Positions 35,293-43,521 of a stretch of DNA of 64,000 nucleotides are shown piece after piece. Position numbers and translations under genes: made by a program. The stretch lies in the NCBI RefSeq assembly GCF_008065375.1, contig NZ_VJYI01000003.1, positions 782,425 through 846,424 on the forward strand, written 5' to 3'. Below the pieces are notes generated by a model. The model made no database searches. It was not told where the DNA came from and was given only the letters and a program-made list of their open reading frames with translations. Positions within the stretch are counted from its first letter, which is position 1, and the number at the start of each line of letters is the position of its first letter. The stretch is from Nonomuraea sp. SYSU D8015 (GTDB lineage Bacteria; Actinomycetota; Actinomycetes; Streptosporangiales; Streptosporangiaceae).

Positions 35293-36162
35293 ATGGCGTT
35301 CTTGTCGCGGCTGTTCAAGCGGGGCGATCCGCTGGCCGATCGTGAGGAGGCGCGCCGGCAGGGGATGCGGGACGCCCGGCAGCACCCCTTGGGCGAGTTC
35401 ACCGATCCGGACTTCCAGCCCGCGTACGTGACGGAGATCCGGGCCCGGGCCCGCGAGCAGATCACCGAGGTCGACCGGCGGCTGGCGGCCACCCGTACGG
35501 CCTTGCTGGAGCGGGCGGCCGGGGCTCGGGAGCAGATCCTGCGGGAGTTAGGCAGGAGTGACACGCGGCCGGAGCCGCCTGCGGCGTACGCGAACGGGCA
35601 CGAGAGCGCGGCCGGCCAGGACGAGCGGCCGGTGGACGCGTTCATCTCGATCGCGGAGGCCAGGGCGCGGCGGGCGGAGGCGCGGCGGCGGGTCGTGGTG
35701 GAGGAGGCCAACGCCAGCGTGCAGCGGGCGCGGGCGCTCATCGAGCACCTCACCCAGGAGTGGGAGAGCGCGCTGATCGAGCGCGACCACGAGGTGGAGG
35801 CCGTGCACGCCCGGGCCGAGCAGCTCATCGCCGCGTACAAGGGCGGCGTGCTGCAGGCGCATCCGCGCAAGGAGGAGGTCCCGTCCCTGTGGAAGGGCGA
35901 GGTCATCGCGATGGAGCCGACGGGTGAGACGGCGACGGCGATCTCGGGGCGGGAGGAGATCGGGCGGATCCTGCGTGAGGTCGAGCACCGCATCGAGGTG
36001 TGGCGGGCCGAGGTCATGCCACGCGAGCTGACCGGTGAGCCGCACCGCCGCCAGCTCTCCCGCGGCCAGGAGCCGGAGGCTTCAGAAAACCGCGCCCCTG
36101 AGGACGCGCCGGACCACCGGCCCGCCCAGGACGGCGACGGCACCGGGCAGGAGGACGTGTGA
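35293..36162 (+). CDS. Coiled-coil protein of unknown function
   Basis: A 289-residue, highly charged, mainly helical protein with no signal peptide. Residues about 45-100 and 115-185 have the Arg/Glu/Ala heptad character of coiled coils (AEARARRAEARRRVVVEEAN), and the last 40 residues are acidic and disordered. CAGGAGACGCGG precedes the ATG. One TTA codon lies at 35548. It overlaps the lipoprotein gene by four bases, so the two are co-translated. I do not recognise the family. Confidence 0.7.
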   Translation: MAFLSRLFKRGDPLADREEARRQGMRDARQHPLGEFTDPDFQPAYVTEIRARAREQITEVDRRLAATRTALLERAAGAREQILRELGRSDTRPEPPAAYANGHESAAGQDERPVDAFISIAEARARRAEARRRVVVEEANASVQRARALIEHLTQEWESALIERDHEVEAVHARAEQLIAAYKGGVLQAHPRKEEVPSLWKGEVIAMEPTGETATAISGREEIGRILREVEHRIEVWRAEVMPRELTGEPHRRQLSRGQEPEASENRAPEDAPDHRPAQDGDGTGQEDV

Positions 36163-36872
36163 GCGGGCGGCGGTCATCGGCGGGCTTGGTGGCGTTGCTG
36201 CTCCTCGTCGCCGGTGTGGCCGGCTGCGGCACGGAGGCGCGCGGCATATGCGGCGTGATCGTGGACTCGACCAGTTACGCCGAGCCCGCCACCTCCAGGA
36301 ACGACGTCACCTCCAAGCTGCCCGCCTTCGCCCAGTCCTGCGACTGGATCGCCTTCGCGGCCGTCACGGGAGCCTCCGAGAGCAGCACGTGTCGCCAGGA
36401 CCCGGTGCCCATCGCCGCCACCCGCGCCGAGAACCCGAACGAGAACCCGGTCGTCGAGGACCGCGTCAGAGCGCATCGCATCACTCAGGTGGTGCCCCGG
36501 GCGGTGCGGCTGTTCGACTGCCCGGCGGAGGGCGAGGGCTCGGACGTGCTGGGCGCCCTGCGCTACCTGGTCAAGCAGCTCAGCGCCCAGCGCCAGCCGG
36601 AGAAGGCGCACCAGATCATCGTGTTCAGCGATCTCATCAACAACCGGGGCGACCTCAACATCAACAAGCTGGACCTGAGCGAGGCCGCCCGCCAGCAGAA
36701 GATCAAAGAGCTTCGGGACGCGAGGCTGCTGCCCGACATGTCTGGCTATTCGGTGGTCGTCCATGGCTTCCTGCGGGAGAAGACATCGAGCCCTGAGCGG
36801 TTCCCCCTGCTGGAGAGCTTCTGGCGGGAGGCGTTCGAGTCGGCGGGGGCGACCACGGTCGACCTGCTCTAG
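36159..36872 (+). CDS. Secreted lipoprotein, VWA-like
   Basis: A 237-residue lipoprotein. Arg-rich start, a hydrophobic stretch and the lipobox LVAGVAGC put the lipidated Cys near residue 24. The mature part begins with GVIVDSTSY and later has HQIIVFSDLINN, resembling the DxS and strand patterns of von Willebrand A-type domains, but the match is loose. GTG start overlapping the coiled-coil gene. Probably envelope-associated; role unknown. Confidence 0.7.
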   Translation: MSGRRSSAGLVALLLLVAGVAGCGTEARGICGVIVDSTSYAEPATSRNDVTSKLPAFAQSCDWIAFAAVTGASESSTCRQDPVPIAATRAENPNENPVVEDRVRAHRITQVVPRAVRLFDCPAEGEGSDVLGALRYLVKQLSAQRQPEKAHQIIVFSDLINNRGDLNINKLDLSEAARQQKIKELRDARLLPDMSGYSVVVHGFLREKTSSPERFPLLESFWREAFESAGATTVDLL

Positions 36873-36886
36873 CGGCATCGAACCTG

Positions 36887-36898
36887 AGAGCGCTCTCC
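36887..36898. promoter_or_regulatory. LacI-type operator, distal copy
   Basis: GAGAGCGCTCTC is a perfect 12-bp palindrome with the central CG common to LacI-family operators (compare the AGCGCT centre of CebR sites). It lies 98 bases upstream of a second copy, which would allow cooperative binding or looping. Confidence 0.6.
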
Positions 36899-36949
36899 AA
36901 GCTCGCGTACCGCCATCGCACCCCTATCAGTGAGCACTCGTACGGAATA

Positions 36950-36978
36950 TTGACAGCGAGTTAAGTCCGTGTTCATAT
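36950..36978 (+). promoter_or_regulatory. Putative promoter of the GH16 gene
   Basis: TTGACA (36950-36955) is an exact -35 consensus; 17 bases later TCATAT (36973-36978) is a weak -10. The proximal LacI-type operator begins seven bases after it, around the expected transcription start, where a repressor would block initiation. Confidence 0.5.
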
Positions 36979-36984
36979 CTGCTG

Positions 36985-36998
36985 AGAGAGCGCTCTCT
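36985..36998. promoter_or_regulatory. LacI-type operator, proximal copy
   Basis: AGAGAGCGCTCTCT is a perfect 14-bp palindrome containing the whole 12-bp core found at 36887. It overlaps the likely start of transcription of the secreted glucanase, so glucan-derived sugars probably induce the gene by releasing a LacI-family repressor. Confidence 0.68.
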
Positions 36999-37037
36999 TA
37001 ACCTCCATCCGCCTCCCGCACCCCCCACGGAGCGACG

Positions 37038-38420
37038 ATGACAACAGCGAACAGGCATCGACGCCGCCTGGCGGCCGTCGCCGCGGCGCTCGCGGCAGTC
37101 GCCGGGCTGCTCGTCCAAGCGGCCGTCAGCGCCTCGGCCGCCGTCCCGCCCACCCCGTCCGGCTGGTCGCTGGTCTGGTCCGACGACTTCAACGGCGCCG
37201 CCGGCACGCTGCCCTCCTCCGCCAACTGGATCATCGATACCGGACACTCGTACCCCGGCGGCCCGGCCAACTGGGGCACCGGCGAAGTCCAGAACTACAC
37301 CTCCAGCACCGCCAACCTCAGCCTCGACGGCTCCGGCAACCTGCGCATCACGCCCCTGCGCAGCGGCTCGGGCGAGTGGACGTCGGCCAGGATCGAGACC
37401 AGGCGGGCCGACTTCAAGCCCGCCGACGGGCGCATCCTGCGCATCGAGGGCCGCATCCAGATGCCGAACGTGACCGGCGACGCCGCGCTCGGCTACTGGC
37501 CGGCGTTCTGGGCGCTCGGGTCGCCTTACCGGGGGAACTACTGGAACTGGCCGGGCATCGGCGAGTTCGACATCATGGAGAACGTCAACGGCATCAACTC
37601 CGTCTGGGGCGTGCTCCACTGCGGCGTCAACCCGGGCGGGCCGTGCAACGAGACCACCGGCCTCGGCGCGAGCCGCGCCTGCCCCGGCTCCACCTGCCAG
37701 TCGGCCTTCCACACCTACCGCTTCGAGTGGGACCGCAGCGTGAGCCCCAATCAGCTGCGCTGGTACGTGGACGGGCAGCAGTTCCACAGCGTGAGCCAAT
37801 CCCAGTTCGACGCCACGACGTGGAACAACATGACCGGCCACGCCGGCTACTTCCTGCTGCTCAACGTGGCGATGGGCGGGGCGTTCCCGAACGCGCTCGG
37901 CGGCCAGACGCCGACGGCGGCGACCGTGCCCGGCCGTCCCATGGTCGTGGACTACGTGGCGGTCTGGCAGAGCGGCACCACCGGCCCGACCGACCCGCCG
38001 GGCTCCGTCGACGCCCGCTCCACCATCCAGGCCGAGCGCTACCAGGCCCAGTCGGGCACCATGGTCGAGACGACCACCGACACGGGCGGCGGGCAGAACG
38101 TCGGCGCCATCTCCAACGGCGACTGGCTGCGCTACGACGGGGTCACCTTCGGCACGGAGCCGGCCAGGCAGTTCAGGGCGAGGGTGGCCTCAGGGGCGGC
38201 CGCCGGCGTGAGCGGGCTCGTGCAGGTGCGGCTGGACAGCCCCACGGCCACGCCCATCGGCGACTTCGCGATCGCCAACACGGGCGGATGGCAGAGCTGG
38301 CGCACGGTGCCCGCCAACATCTCGGGCGTCACCGGGACGCACACGGTCTATCTGACCTTCAGCAGCGGTCAGCCGGCCGATTTCGTCAACGTCAACTGGT
38401 TCACGTTCTCGAGCTCCTGA
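37038..38420 (+). CDS. Secreted GH16 beta-glucanase with C-terminal CBM6-like domain
   Basis: A 460-residue exported enzyme. The signal peptide (Arg-rich start, Ala-rich core) probably ends at SASA-AV near residue 35. The GH16 domain (about 40-320) has the catalytic GIGEFDIMENV, whose two Glu residues are nucleophile and acid/base. After a Thr/Pro/Gly linker (SGTTGPTDPPGS) comes a CBM6-like beta-sandwich (about 330-460: IQAERYQAQSG, NGDWLRYDGV). It would cut beta-1,3 or mixed-linked glucans outside the cell. It has its own promoter and operators and interrupts what look like envelope genes. Confidence 0.93.
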   Translation: MTTANRHRRRLAAVAAALAAVAGLLVQAAVSASAAVPPTPSGWSLVWSDDFNGAAGTLPSSANWIIDTGHSYPGGPANWGTGEVQNYTSSTANLSLDGSGNLRITPLRSGSGEWTSARIETRRADFKPADGRILRIEGRIQMPNVTGDAALGYWPAFWALGSPYRGNYWNWPGIGEFDIMENVNGINSVWGVLHCGVNPGGPCNETTGLGASRACPGSTCQSAFHTYRFEWDRSVSPNQLRWYVDGQQFHSVSQSQFDATTWNNMTGHAGYFLLLNVAMGGAFPNALGGQTPTAATVPGRPMVVDYVAVWQSGTTGPTDPPGSVDARSTIQAERYQAQSGTMVETTTDTGGGQNVGAISNGDWLRYDGVTFGTEPARQFRARVASGAAAGVSGLVQVRLDSPTATPIGDFAIANTGGWQSWRTVPANISGVTGTHTVYLTFSSGQPADFVNVNWFTFSSS

Positions 38421-38438
38421 GGCCCATCGTCCGTAACG

Positions 38439-38521
38439 GAAGTCCGGGACGCCCGGCTTCGCGGAGGCCCGGACACCTGGCTTCCCAGAGGCCGGGACGC
38501 CTGGCTTCCCGGAGGCCGGCA
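38439..38521. repeat. 24-bp tandem repeat, about 3.5 copies
   Basis: Units of 24 bases start at 38439, 38463 and 38487, with a partial copy from 38511. The shared core is GGCCSGGACRCCTGGCTTCCC-like with few changes. Twenty-four bases is a multiple of three, so the minus strand shows a repeated octapeptide (PASGKPGV), but no supported gene reads through. It lies just after the GH16 gene. Confidence 0.8.
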
Positions 38522-38645
38522 CGTCGGTGAGGAGAGGCGAGGCATCGATGACCGGCAGTTCGCTCGCCATGCCCATGTTCCCCACGGCCCGCGATCCCAC
38601 ATCCCCGCGGCTAGCATCGAAGGCAGGACCCTCGTTGGAGGCCCG

Positions 38646-39821
38646 ATGCGTTTCTTACGCCGCAAGCAGCACGAATCCCCCGAGCCTGGCCAGGTCACCC
38701 GCATCACGCCCGCCGTCGCGTACGACGGCGACCTCTACCGCCTCCCCGACTGGCCGCGCCGCCGCCGCGAGGAGCGTGAGCTGGGCCGGGCACACGCCAC
38801 CGAGGGTCAGATCGACACGCTCACGCTCCAAACGGGCAGCGTGCCGCGCTTCCACGAGCTGGAGGACGAGCGGCTGGCCGAGCTGGCCGAGCTCGAGGAT
38901 CGCACCGAGCAGGAGCTCCAGCGGGCGCGGGCCGAGTTCGAGGCGCAGAAGATCAGGCTGTCGGAGTCGCAGCGCGCGTTCGGGGAGGCGCGCAAGGCGC
39001 TGGAGGACAGCCAGCGCCGTGTCACGGAGCTGGAGCAGCCGAGCCGGCGGCCCGGTGACGGCCGGCCCAGCTCGATCGCGATCTCCGGCAGCCGCTGGCC
39101 GGTCATCCGCCGCTGGCTGCCCGCCGCGCTCCTGCTGCTGCTCCTGCTGATCGTCGAGGTCCCGATCCTCTACCAGGTGATCCTGAGCTGGGGCGACAGC
39201 GTGGCGATGACCGCGCTGCTGGCCGCGGGAGCGGCGCTGATCATGCTGGTGGCGCCGCACATGTACGGCAGGGCCTTCCGGTCCTGGCAGGAGCACGGCA
39301 GCTCGGCCAAGGGGCGCTGGCTGCTGATCGGCGTGGCCCTCGTGTGGCTCGGCCTCATCGTCGCCGTGGCCGTGCTGCGCCGGGACGCCCTGGTCAAGCC
39401 GCTGATCGTGGACGGACAGGAGATCGGCCCCACGTCGGAGGGCGTCGGCCAGCTCCCCACCATGATCCTGCTGCTGGCGCTGCTGATCGCCACCGCGCTC
39501 ATCGCCGCCGACCTGGGCCGGCGGATGCACAACCCGAACGACCAGCGGCTGCGGGAGCTGCGGGCCAAGCGCGACGCCGAGGCCGCCGCCTGCGCCGCCG
39601 CCCAGGCCGCCTATCAGCACGACGCCGGGTACGCGGAGAGCATCGCCCAGTACCTGCAGGCCGTGGACCGCCGCAAGGCCAGCCGCCTGCGTCAGCTGGA
39701 CAGCGGCTTCGACAGCCTGGCCACCGCATACCTCGGCGGCGTCGTCGAGGGGCTCAAGGACCCCGAGGCGGCCAGCTGGGCCGAGCGCATCGTCCTCCGC
39801 CGCCGCACCCGCTCCTCCTGA
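38646..39821 (+). CDS. Membrane protein with N-terminal coiled coil, unknown function
   Basis: A 391-residue protein. Residues about 60-140 are a charged coiled coil (ELEDRTEQELQRARAEFEAQ). Four hydrophobic helices follow (about 155-175, 185-205, 220-240 and 272-290), then a second charged helical region (310-370). GTTGGAGG precedes the ATG. Its composition and coiled-coil style resemble the protein at 35293, and the GH16 gene with its own promoter may have been inserted between them. I do not recognise the family. Confidence 0.72.
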   Translation: MRFLRRKQHESPEPGQVTRITPAVAYDGDLYRLPDWPRRRREERELGRAHATEGQIDTLTLQTGSVPRFHELEDERLAELAELEDRTEQELQRARAEFEAQKIRLSESQRAFGEARKALEDSQRRVTELEQPSRRPGDGRPSSIAISGSRWPVIRRWLPAALLLLLLLIVEVPILYQVILSWGDSVAMTALLAAGAALIMLVAPHMYGRAFRSWQEHGSSAKGRWLLIGVALVWLGLIVAVAVLRRDALVKPLIVDGQEIGPTSEGVGQLPTMILLLALLIATALIAADLGRRMHNPNDQRLRELRAKRDAEAAACAAAQAAYQHDAGYAESIAQYLQAVDRRKASRLRQLDSGFDSLATAYLGGVVEGLKDPEAASWAERIVLRRRTRSS

Positions 39822-39828
39822 CCACGCT

Positions 39829-39866
39829 CCGAACCCACCCGGTCACACCGAACCCACCCGGCCACA
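39829..39866. repeat. 19-bp direct repeat, two copies
   Basis: CCGAACCCACCCGGTCACA at 39829 is followed directly by a copy at 39848 differing in one base (GGCCACA). Confidence 0.85.
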
Positions 39867-40043
39867 CCGCGCTCACCCCGCACCACCGGCCCACCGAGCT
39901 CACGCCACCGCACGCGCGCAGCAAGCCACGCCGCCGCACCCGGCTCCACAGCTCGGCAGCCTGCTGCTCCGGCACCCTTGCCATCGGAGGGCTGAACGGG
40001 CTGACATGCAAGCACGTGAAGCCGCGCCTCCGTGAAGCAGACA

Positions 40044-40330
40044 CACCTGAAGCACACCGTCCACGTGGAGCTGGCACCCCACCTGGAGTCGGCGCCCACT
40101 GGAGGCCGGCGCGCACGTGAAGCCGACGCGGATCTCAAGCCCCCCGCCCGCGTGGAGCCGGGTGCCCCACACGGACCGCCCCCACACGGACCGCCCCCCA
40201 CACGGAACGCGCCGCACACGGAACGCGCCCCAGGCGGAACGCAGCCCACAGTGGCCGCGCGCCCAACGGGGCGCGCCCCAGACGGAGTTGCGCTCATGTG
40301 GAGTCGGCGCTCGTCTGAAGGCCGCCGGGT
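40044..40330. repeat. Degenerate tandem repeat, period 16-17 bp
   Basis: Diverged units recur every 16-17 bases, earlier ones like CCACSTGGAGYCGGCGC and later ones like CACACGGACCGCCCC (40168, 40183, 40199, 40215). About sixteen units can be traced. The period is not a multiple of three, arguing against a coding repeat. Confidence 0.65.
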
Positions 40331-40377
40331 GGCGGGCAGGCAGTGCGAGTGCTCTGGTGCACGGTCAGATGCCGCCG

Positions 40378-40407
40378 CTCACCCACGACGCGCTCACCCA
40401 CGACGCG
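40378..40407. repeat. 15-bp direct repeat, two copies
   Basis: CTCACCCACGACGCG occurs twice in tandem, 20 bases beyond the stop of the GH1-LacI gene. Confidence 0.85.
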
Positions 40408-40426
40408 CTCGCCGTTGCCGCGCCCG

Positions 40427-42787
40427 TCAGGACGATTCCCTGACCACGAGGCGGGTGGGCAGAACGACGGACTCGGTGTGCCGGCCCTCCAGCCGGGACA
40501 GCAGCAACCGCGCCACCGCCAGCGCCTGGTCGGCCACCGGCACCCGCACGGTGGTGAGCGCGGGCGTGGTGGCGGAGGCGGCGTCGATGTCGTCGAAGCC
40601 CACGACCGCCAGGTCCTCCGGCACCCGCCGCCCGGCCTCCCGTGCGGCCTGCAGGGCCCCGATGGCGAGCTGGTCGGTGGCCGCGAAGATCGCGTCGAGT
40701 GCCGGATCGTCGCCGAGGAGTTGCCGGGCCGCCGCCGCACCGGACGCGCGGGTGAGCTCGGCGGGCGCCACCAGTGGGTGCAGGCCTGCCCCCGCCAGCG
40801 CGCTCCGGTGGCCGGCCAGGCGGTCCTGGGTGGCGACCAGGTCCATGGGGCCGCAGATCATGCCGATGCGGCGGCGGCCGCTGCCGAGGAGGTGCTGGGT
40901 CGCGGCGTACGCGCCACCGGTGTTGTCCACGTCCACGTACGGCACCAGTGAGGCGATCGCCGGCTTGCCGAGGAGCACGACCGGCACCCCGGTACGTGCC
41001 AGCCGCTCGGTGAGCGCGTCGCCCCTGTCGGGCGGCAGCAGCACGACCCCGTCCGCGAACCCGGCCTCCAGGTGCTGGACGATGCGCCGATGGCTCTCGG
41101 CGGTGTCGGCCAGCATGAGCGTGATCTGCTTGCCCGCGCCCTCCAGCATGCTCGCGGCGTACTGGACGACGGCCGCGGTGAGCTGGTCGCCTCCCTGCCG
41201 GGGCGCGGACAGGACCAGGGCGACCGTGTTGGTGCGCCGGGTGACCAGGCTGCGGGCGGCCGCGTTCGGCACGTACCCGAGCTCCCTGACCGCCCGCAGC
41301 ACGGCCTCGCGGGCCTCCGGGCTGACCGACGCCTCGCCGTTGACCACGCGCGAGACCGTGGCGCGGGAGACGCGGGCGCGGGCGGCCACGGTCTCGAGGG
41401 TCGGCCGCTTCGGGCGGGTCTCGGTCAGGCCGTTGCGCTTGACGACGTCGCGGTACCACAGCGCGCTGTCCTTGAGCCGCCGCCGCTGGGTGGCGAAGTC
41501 GACGTGGACGAGGCCGAACTTACGCTGGTAGCCGTCGGACCACTCCAGGTTGTCGAGCAGCGTCCAGACGAGGTATCCGCGGACCTTGGCTCCGTCTTCG
41601 ACGGCCGCGCGCACGGCCCGCAGGTGCTCCTCCAGGAAGCTGATGCGCTCCACGTCGTGGATGCCGTCGGCGGTGACCACGTCGACGAAGTCGGCGCCGT
41701 TCTCGGTGATCATCAGCTCGGTGTCGGGGAAATCCCTGGCCAGGCGGCGCAGCAGCTGGGACAGGCAGCCGGGGACGATGGGCCAGCCCATGGCGGTGAC
41801 CGCCGTGGGAACGGTGCAGAAGAGCACGCCCTCACTGCCCGGGAAGGCGGCGTCGGCGGGCTCGCTGGGCTGCGCCTGCACGACCTGGGGCGTGTAGTAG
41901 TTGACGCCGAGCAGGTCGACGGGCCGGCCGATGATCTCCAGGTCGCCGTCGCGCACGTGGCCGAGCCCGGCCGTGCGCTCGATGATCGGCAGCAGTTCGG
42001 ACGGGTACGAGCCGCGCAGCATCGGGTCCAGGAACTGCCGGTTGGCCAGGGCGTCGATCCTGGCGACGGCCTCGGCGTCCTCGGCCGACAGCGGCTTGCC
42101 GGGGTCGCTCACCTGGGCGGGTGTCAGGACGGGCGAGAGGTTGAGCACCGCGCCCACCTTCGCCGCCCCCGCCGCGCGCAGGGCCTGGGCGCCGAGCCCG
42201 TGCGCGAGCAGTAAATGGTGGGCGGCGCGGAAGGCGTCGGCGGCCGATTTCCGGCCGGGCGCGTGAATGCCGGAGCCGTAGCCGAGAAACGCCGCGACCC
42301 ACGGCTCGTTGAACGTGAACCAGGTGTCGACCCGGTCTCCCAGCCGGTCGTACACGGCGGCGGCGTAATCGGCGAAATGGCGGGCGGTGTCCCTGACCGG
42401 CCAGCCGCCGGCGTCTTCCAGAGCCTGCGGAAGATCCCAGTGATAAAGCGTCGCATAAGGCGTGATCCCCGCCTCGGCCAGCTCGTCGAGCAGCCGGTCG
42501 TAAAAGTCGAGCCCGGCCGGATTCGCCTTGCCGGATCCGTCGGGAAACACCCGCGGCCAGCTCACCGAGAACCGGTAGGCGGCCATTCCCAGGTCTTTCA
42601 TCAGGCGCACGTCTTCGCGATATCGGTGGTAATGGTCGCACGCCTCGGCGCGGTCGGCGGAAAAGGTGTCCCAAATGGACGGGCCGCGGCCGTCGTCGGC
42701 GGTGGCGCCCTCGATCTGGAAGGCCGACGTCGACACTCCCCACACGAATCCCTCGGGGAAGGTTGCGGTGCTCATCTCTGGGCTCAT
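40427..42787 (-). CDS. GH1 beta-glucosidase fused to a LacI-family regulator
   Basis: One uninterrupted 786-residue reading frame. Residues about 10-453 are a complete GH1 beta-glucosidase: acid/base Glu161 in TFNEPW, nucleophile Glu362 in ITENGAD, and the usual C-terminal end SALWYRDVVKRNGL. Directly after Leu454 a full LacI/GalR regulator begins, with a helix-turn-helix (TLETVAARARVSRATVSRVVN, about 463-483 and given here up to its last residues) and a periplasmic-binding-like sugar-sensing domain to residue 786. GGAGGAAT precedes ATG 42787; a second ATG is at 42775. Normally these are two adjacent genes. The sugar sensor could bind the enzyme's own product, and the GAGAGCGCTCTC sites upstream of GH16 are candidate targets. 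Confidence 0.88.
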   Translation of the reverse strand: MSPEMSTATFPEGFVWGVSTSAFQIEGATADDGRGPSIWDTFSADRAEACDHYHRYREDVRLMKDLGMAAYRFSVSWPRVFPDGSGKANPAGLDFYDRLLDELAEAGITPYATLYHWDLPQALEDAGGWPVRDTARHFADYAAAVYDRLGDRVDTWFTFNEPWVAAFLGYGSGIHAPGRKSAADAFRAAHHLLLAHGLGAQALRAAGAAKVGAVLNLSPVLTPAQVSDPGKPLSAEDAEAVARIDALANRQFLDPMLRGSYPSELLPIIERTAGLGHVRDGDLEIIGRPVDLLGVNYYTPQVVQAQPSEPADAAFPGSEGVLFCTVPTAVTAMGWPIVPGCLSQLLRRLARDFPDTELMITENGADFVDVVTADGIHDVERISFLEEHLRAVRAAVEDGAKVRGYLVWTLLDNLEWSDGYQRKFGLVHVDFATQRRRLKDSALWYRDVVKRNGLTETRPKRPTLETVAARARVSRATVSRVVNGEASVSPEAREAVLRAVRELGYVPNAAARSLVTRRTNTVALVLSAPRQGGDQLTAAVVQYAASMLEGAGKQITLMLADTAESHRRIVQHLEAGFADGVVLLPPDRGDALTERLARTGVPVVLLGKPAIASLVPYVDVDNTGGAYAATQHLLGSGRRRIGMICGPMDLVATQDRLAGHRSALAGAGLHPLVAPAELTRASGAAAARQLLGDDPALDAIFAATDQLAIGALQAAREAGRRVPEDLAVVGFDDIDAASATTPALTTVRVPVADQALAVARLLLSRLEGRHTESVVLPTRLVVRESS

Positions 42788-42878
42788 CTGGCGAAATTCC
42801 TCCGTGCGGCGTCAGAACGTCCAGTCTCCCGCGCGCCGCTCGTCGCGCGCCAGCCTGGCCAGGCGGTATACAGAGCGC

Positions 42879-43346
42879 GTGGAACTGGACCGGCTCGATC
42901 GTGACATCATCGCGGCGCTCGTCGACGACGCCCGCGCGACCTATGCGGAGATCGGCCACCGGGTGGGGCTGAGCGCGTCGGCGGTCAAGCGGCGGGTGGA
43001 CCGGTTGCGTGAGACCGGGGCGATCACCGGGTTCAGCGCCAGGGTGGCGCCGCAGGCGCTCGGCTGGACGACCGAGGCGTACGTCGAGCTGTTCTGCCAG
43101 GGCAAGACCAAACCGTCGGACATCGCGCTGGCCGTGGCCAAGTTCCCCGAAGTGGTGGGGGCGGCCACGATCACCGGCGAGGCGGACGCGTTACTGCACA
43201 TCAGGGCCACGGACGTCCGGCACGTGGAGCGGGTGATCGAGCGCATCGCAGCGGAGTCGTTCGTGGTGCGGACCAAGAGCTCCATCGTGCTGTCGCGGCT
43301 GGTGGACGCCCCTCCGGGCGCGGTGGGCGCGGGTTCCGCCACCTGA
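42879..43346 (+). CDS. Lrp/AsnC-family transcriptional regulator
   Basis: A 155-residue regulator with an N-terminal helix-turn-helix (LDRDIIAALVDDARATYAEI, then VGLSASAVKRRVDRL) and a C-terminal RAM domain for amino-acid binding. GTG at 42879 gives the standard start MELDRLDRD; the longer open frame overlaps the divergent GH1 gene. One Leu codon is TTA (43191). Next to arginine-type catabolic genes, so it probably senses an amino acid and controls 43522-45541. Confidence 0.92.
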   Translation: MELDRLDRDIIAALVDDARATYAEIGHRVGLSASAVKRRVDRLRETGAITGFSARVAPQALGWTTEAYVELFCQGKTKPSDIALAVAKFPEVVGAATITGEADALLHIRATDVRHVERVIERIAAESFVVRTKSSIVLSRLVDAPPGAVGAGSAT

Positions 43347-43521
43347 TGCGGGCCGCTGCGGCTCACCCTGCGCAACGGATCGCCCGCAGCCGCCTGACAC
43401 ACGCAACGAACCCGCGCGAACACGCAATGCCGAACGCTTGGCCTGCATAAACATGCATTCTTAGGCTGTCTCCGTCCCCCCGATCAGGACATCCACCCAC
43501 AAATCTCGACGGAGAGCTTGC

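Larger units (their letters stand above)
39822..40426. other. Repeat-rich intergenic region
   Basis: No gene is supported in these 605 bases between convergent genes. They hold three repeat types listed separately: a 19-bp direct repeat, a long degenerate 16-17-bp tandem repeat and a 15-bp direct repeat. Open frames crossing it do not keep phase with the repeat period and look accidental. Confidence 0.6.

Noticed and set aside
38190..38600. Minus-strand ORF with repeated PASGKPGV octapeptide
   Set aside because: The repeat comes from a 24-bp DNA tandem repeat, the rest shadows the CBM6 region, and there is no ribosome site.
40168..40250. Possible CRISPR array
   Set aside because: Units are only 15-16 bp, diverged and contiguous, without spacers or cas genes.
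40032..41531. A 499-residue plus-strand frame across repeats and the LacI part
   Set aside because: Starts in repeat DNA and continues opposite the real GH1-LacI gene; no domain.
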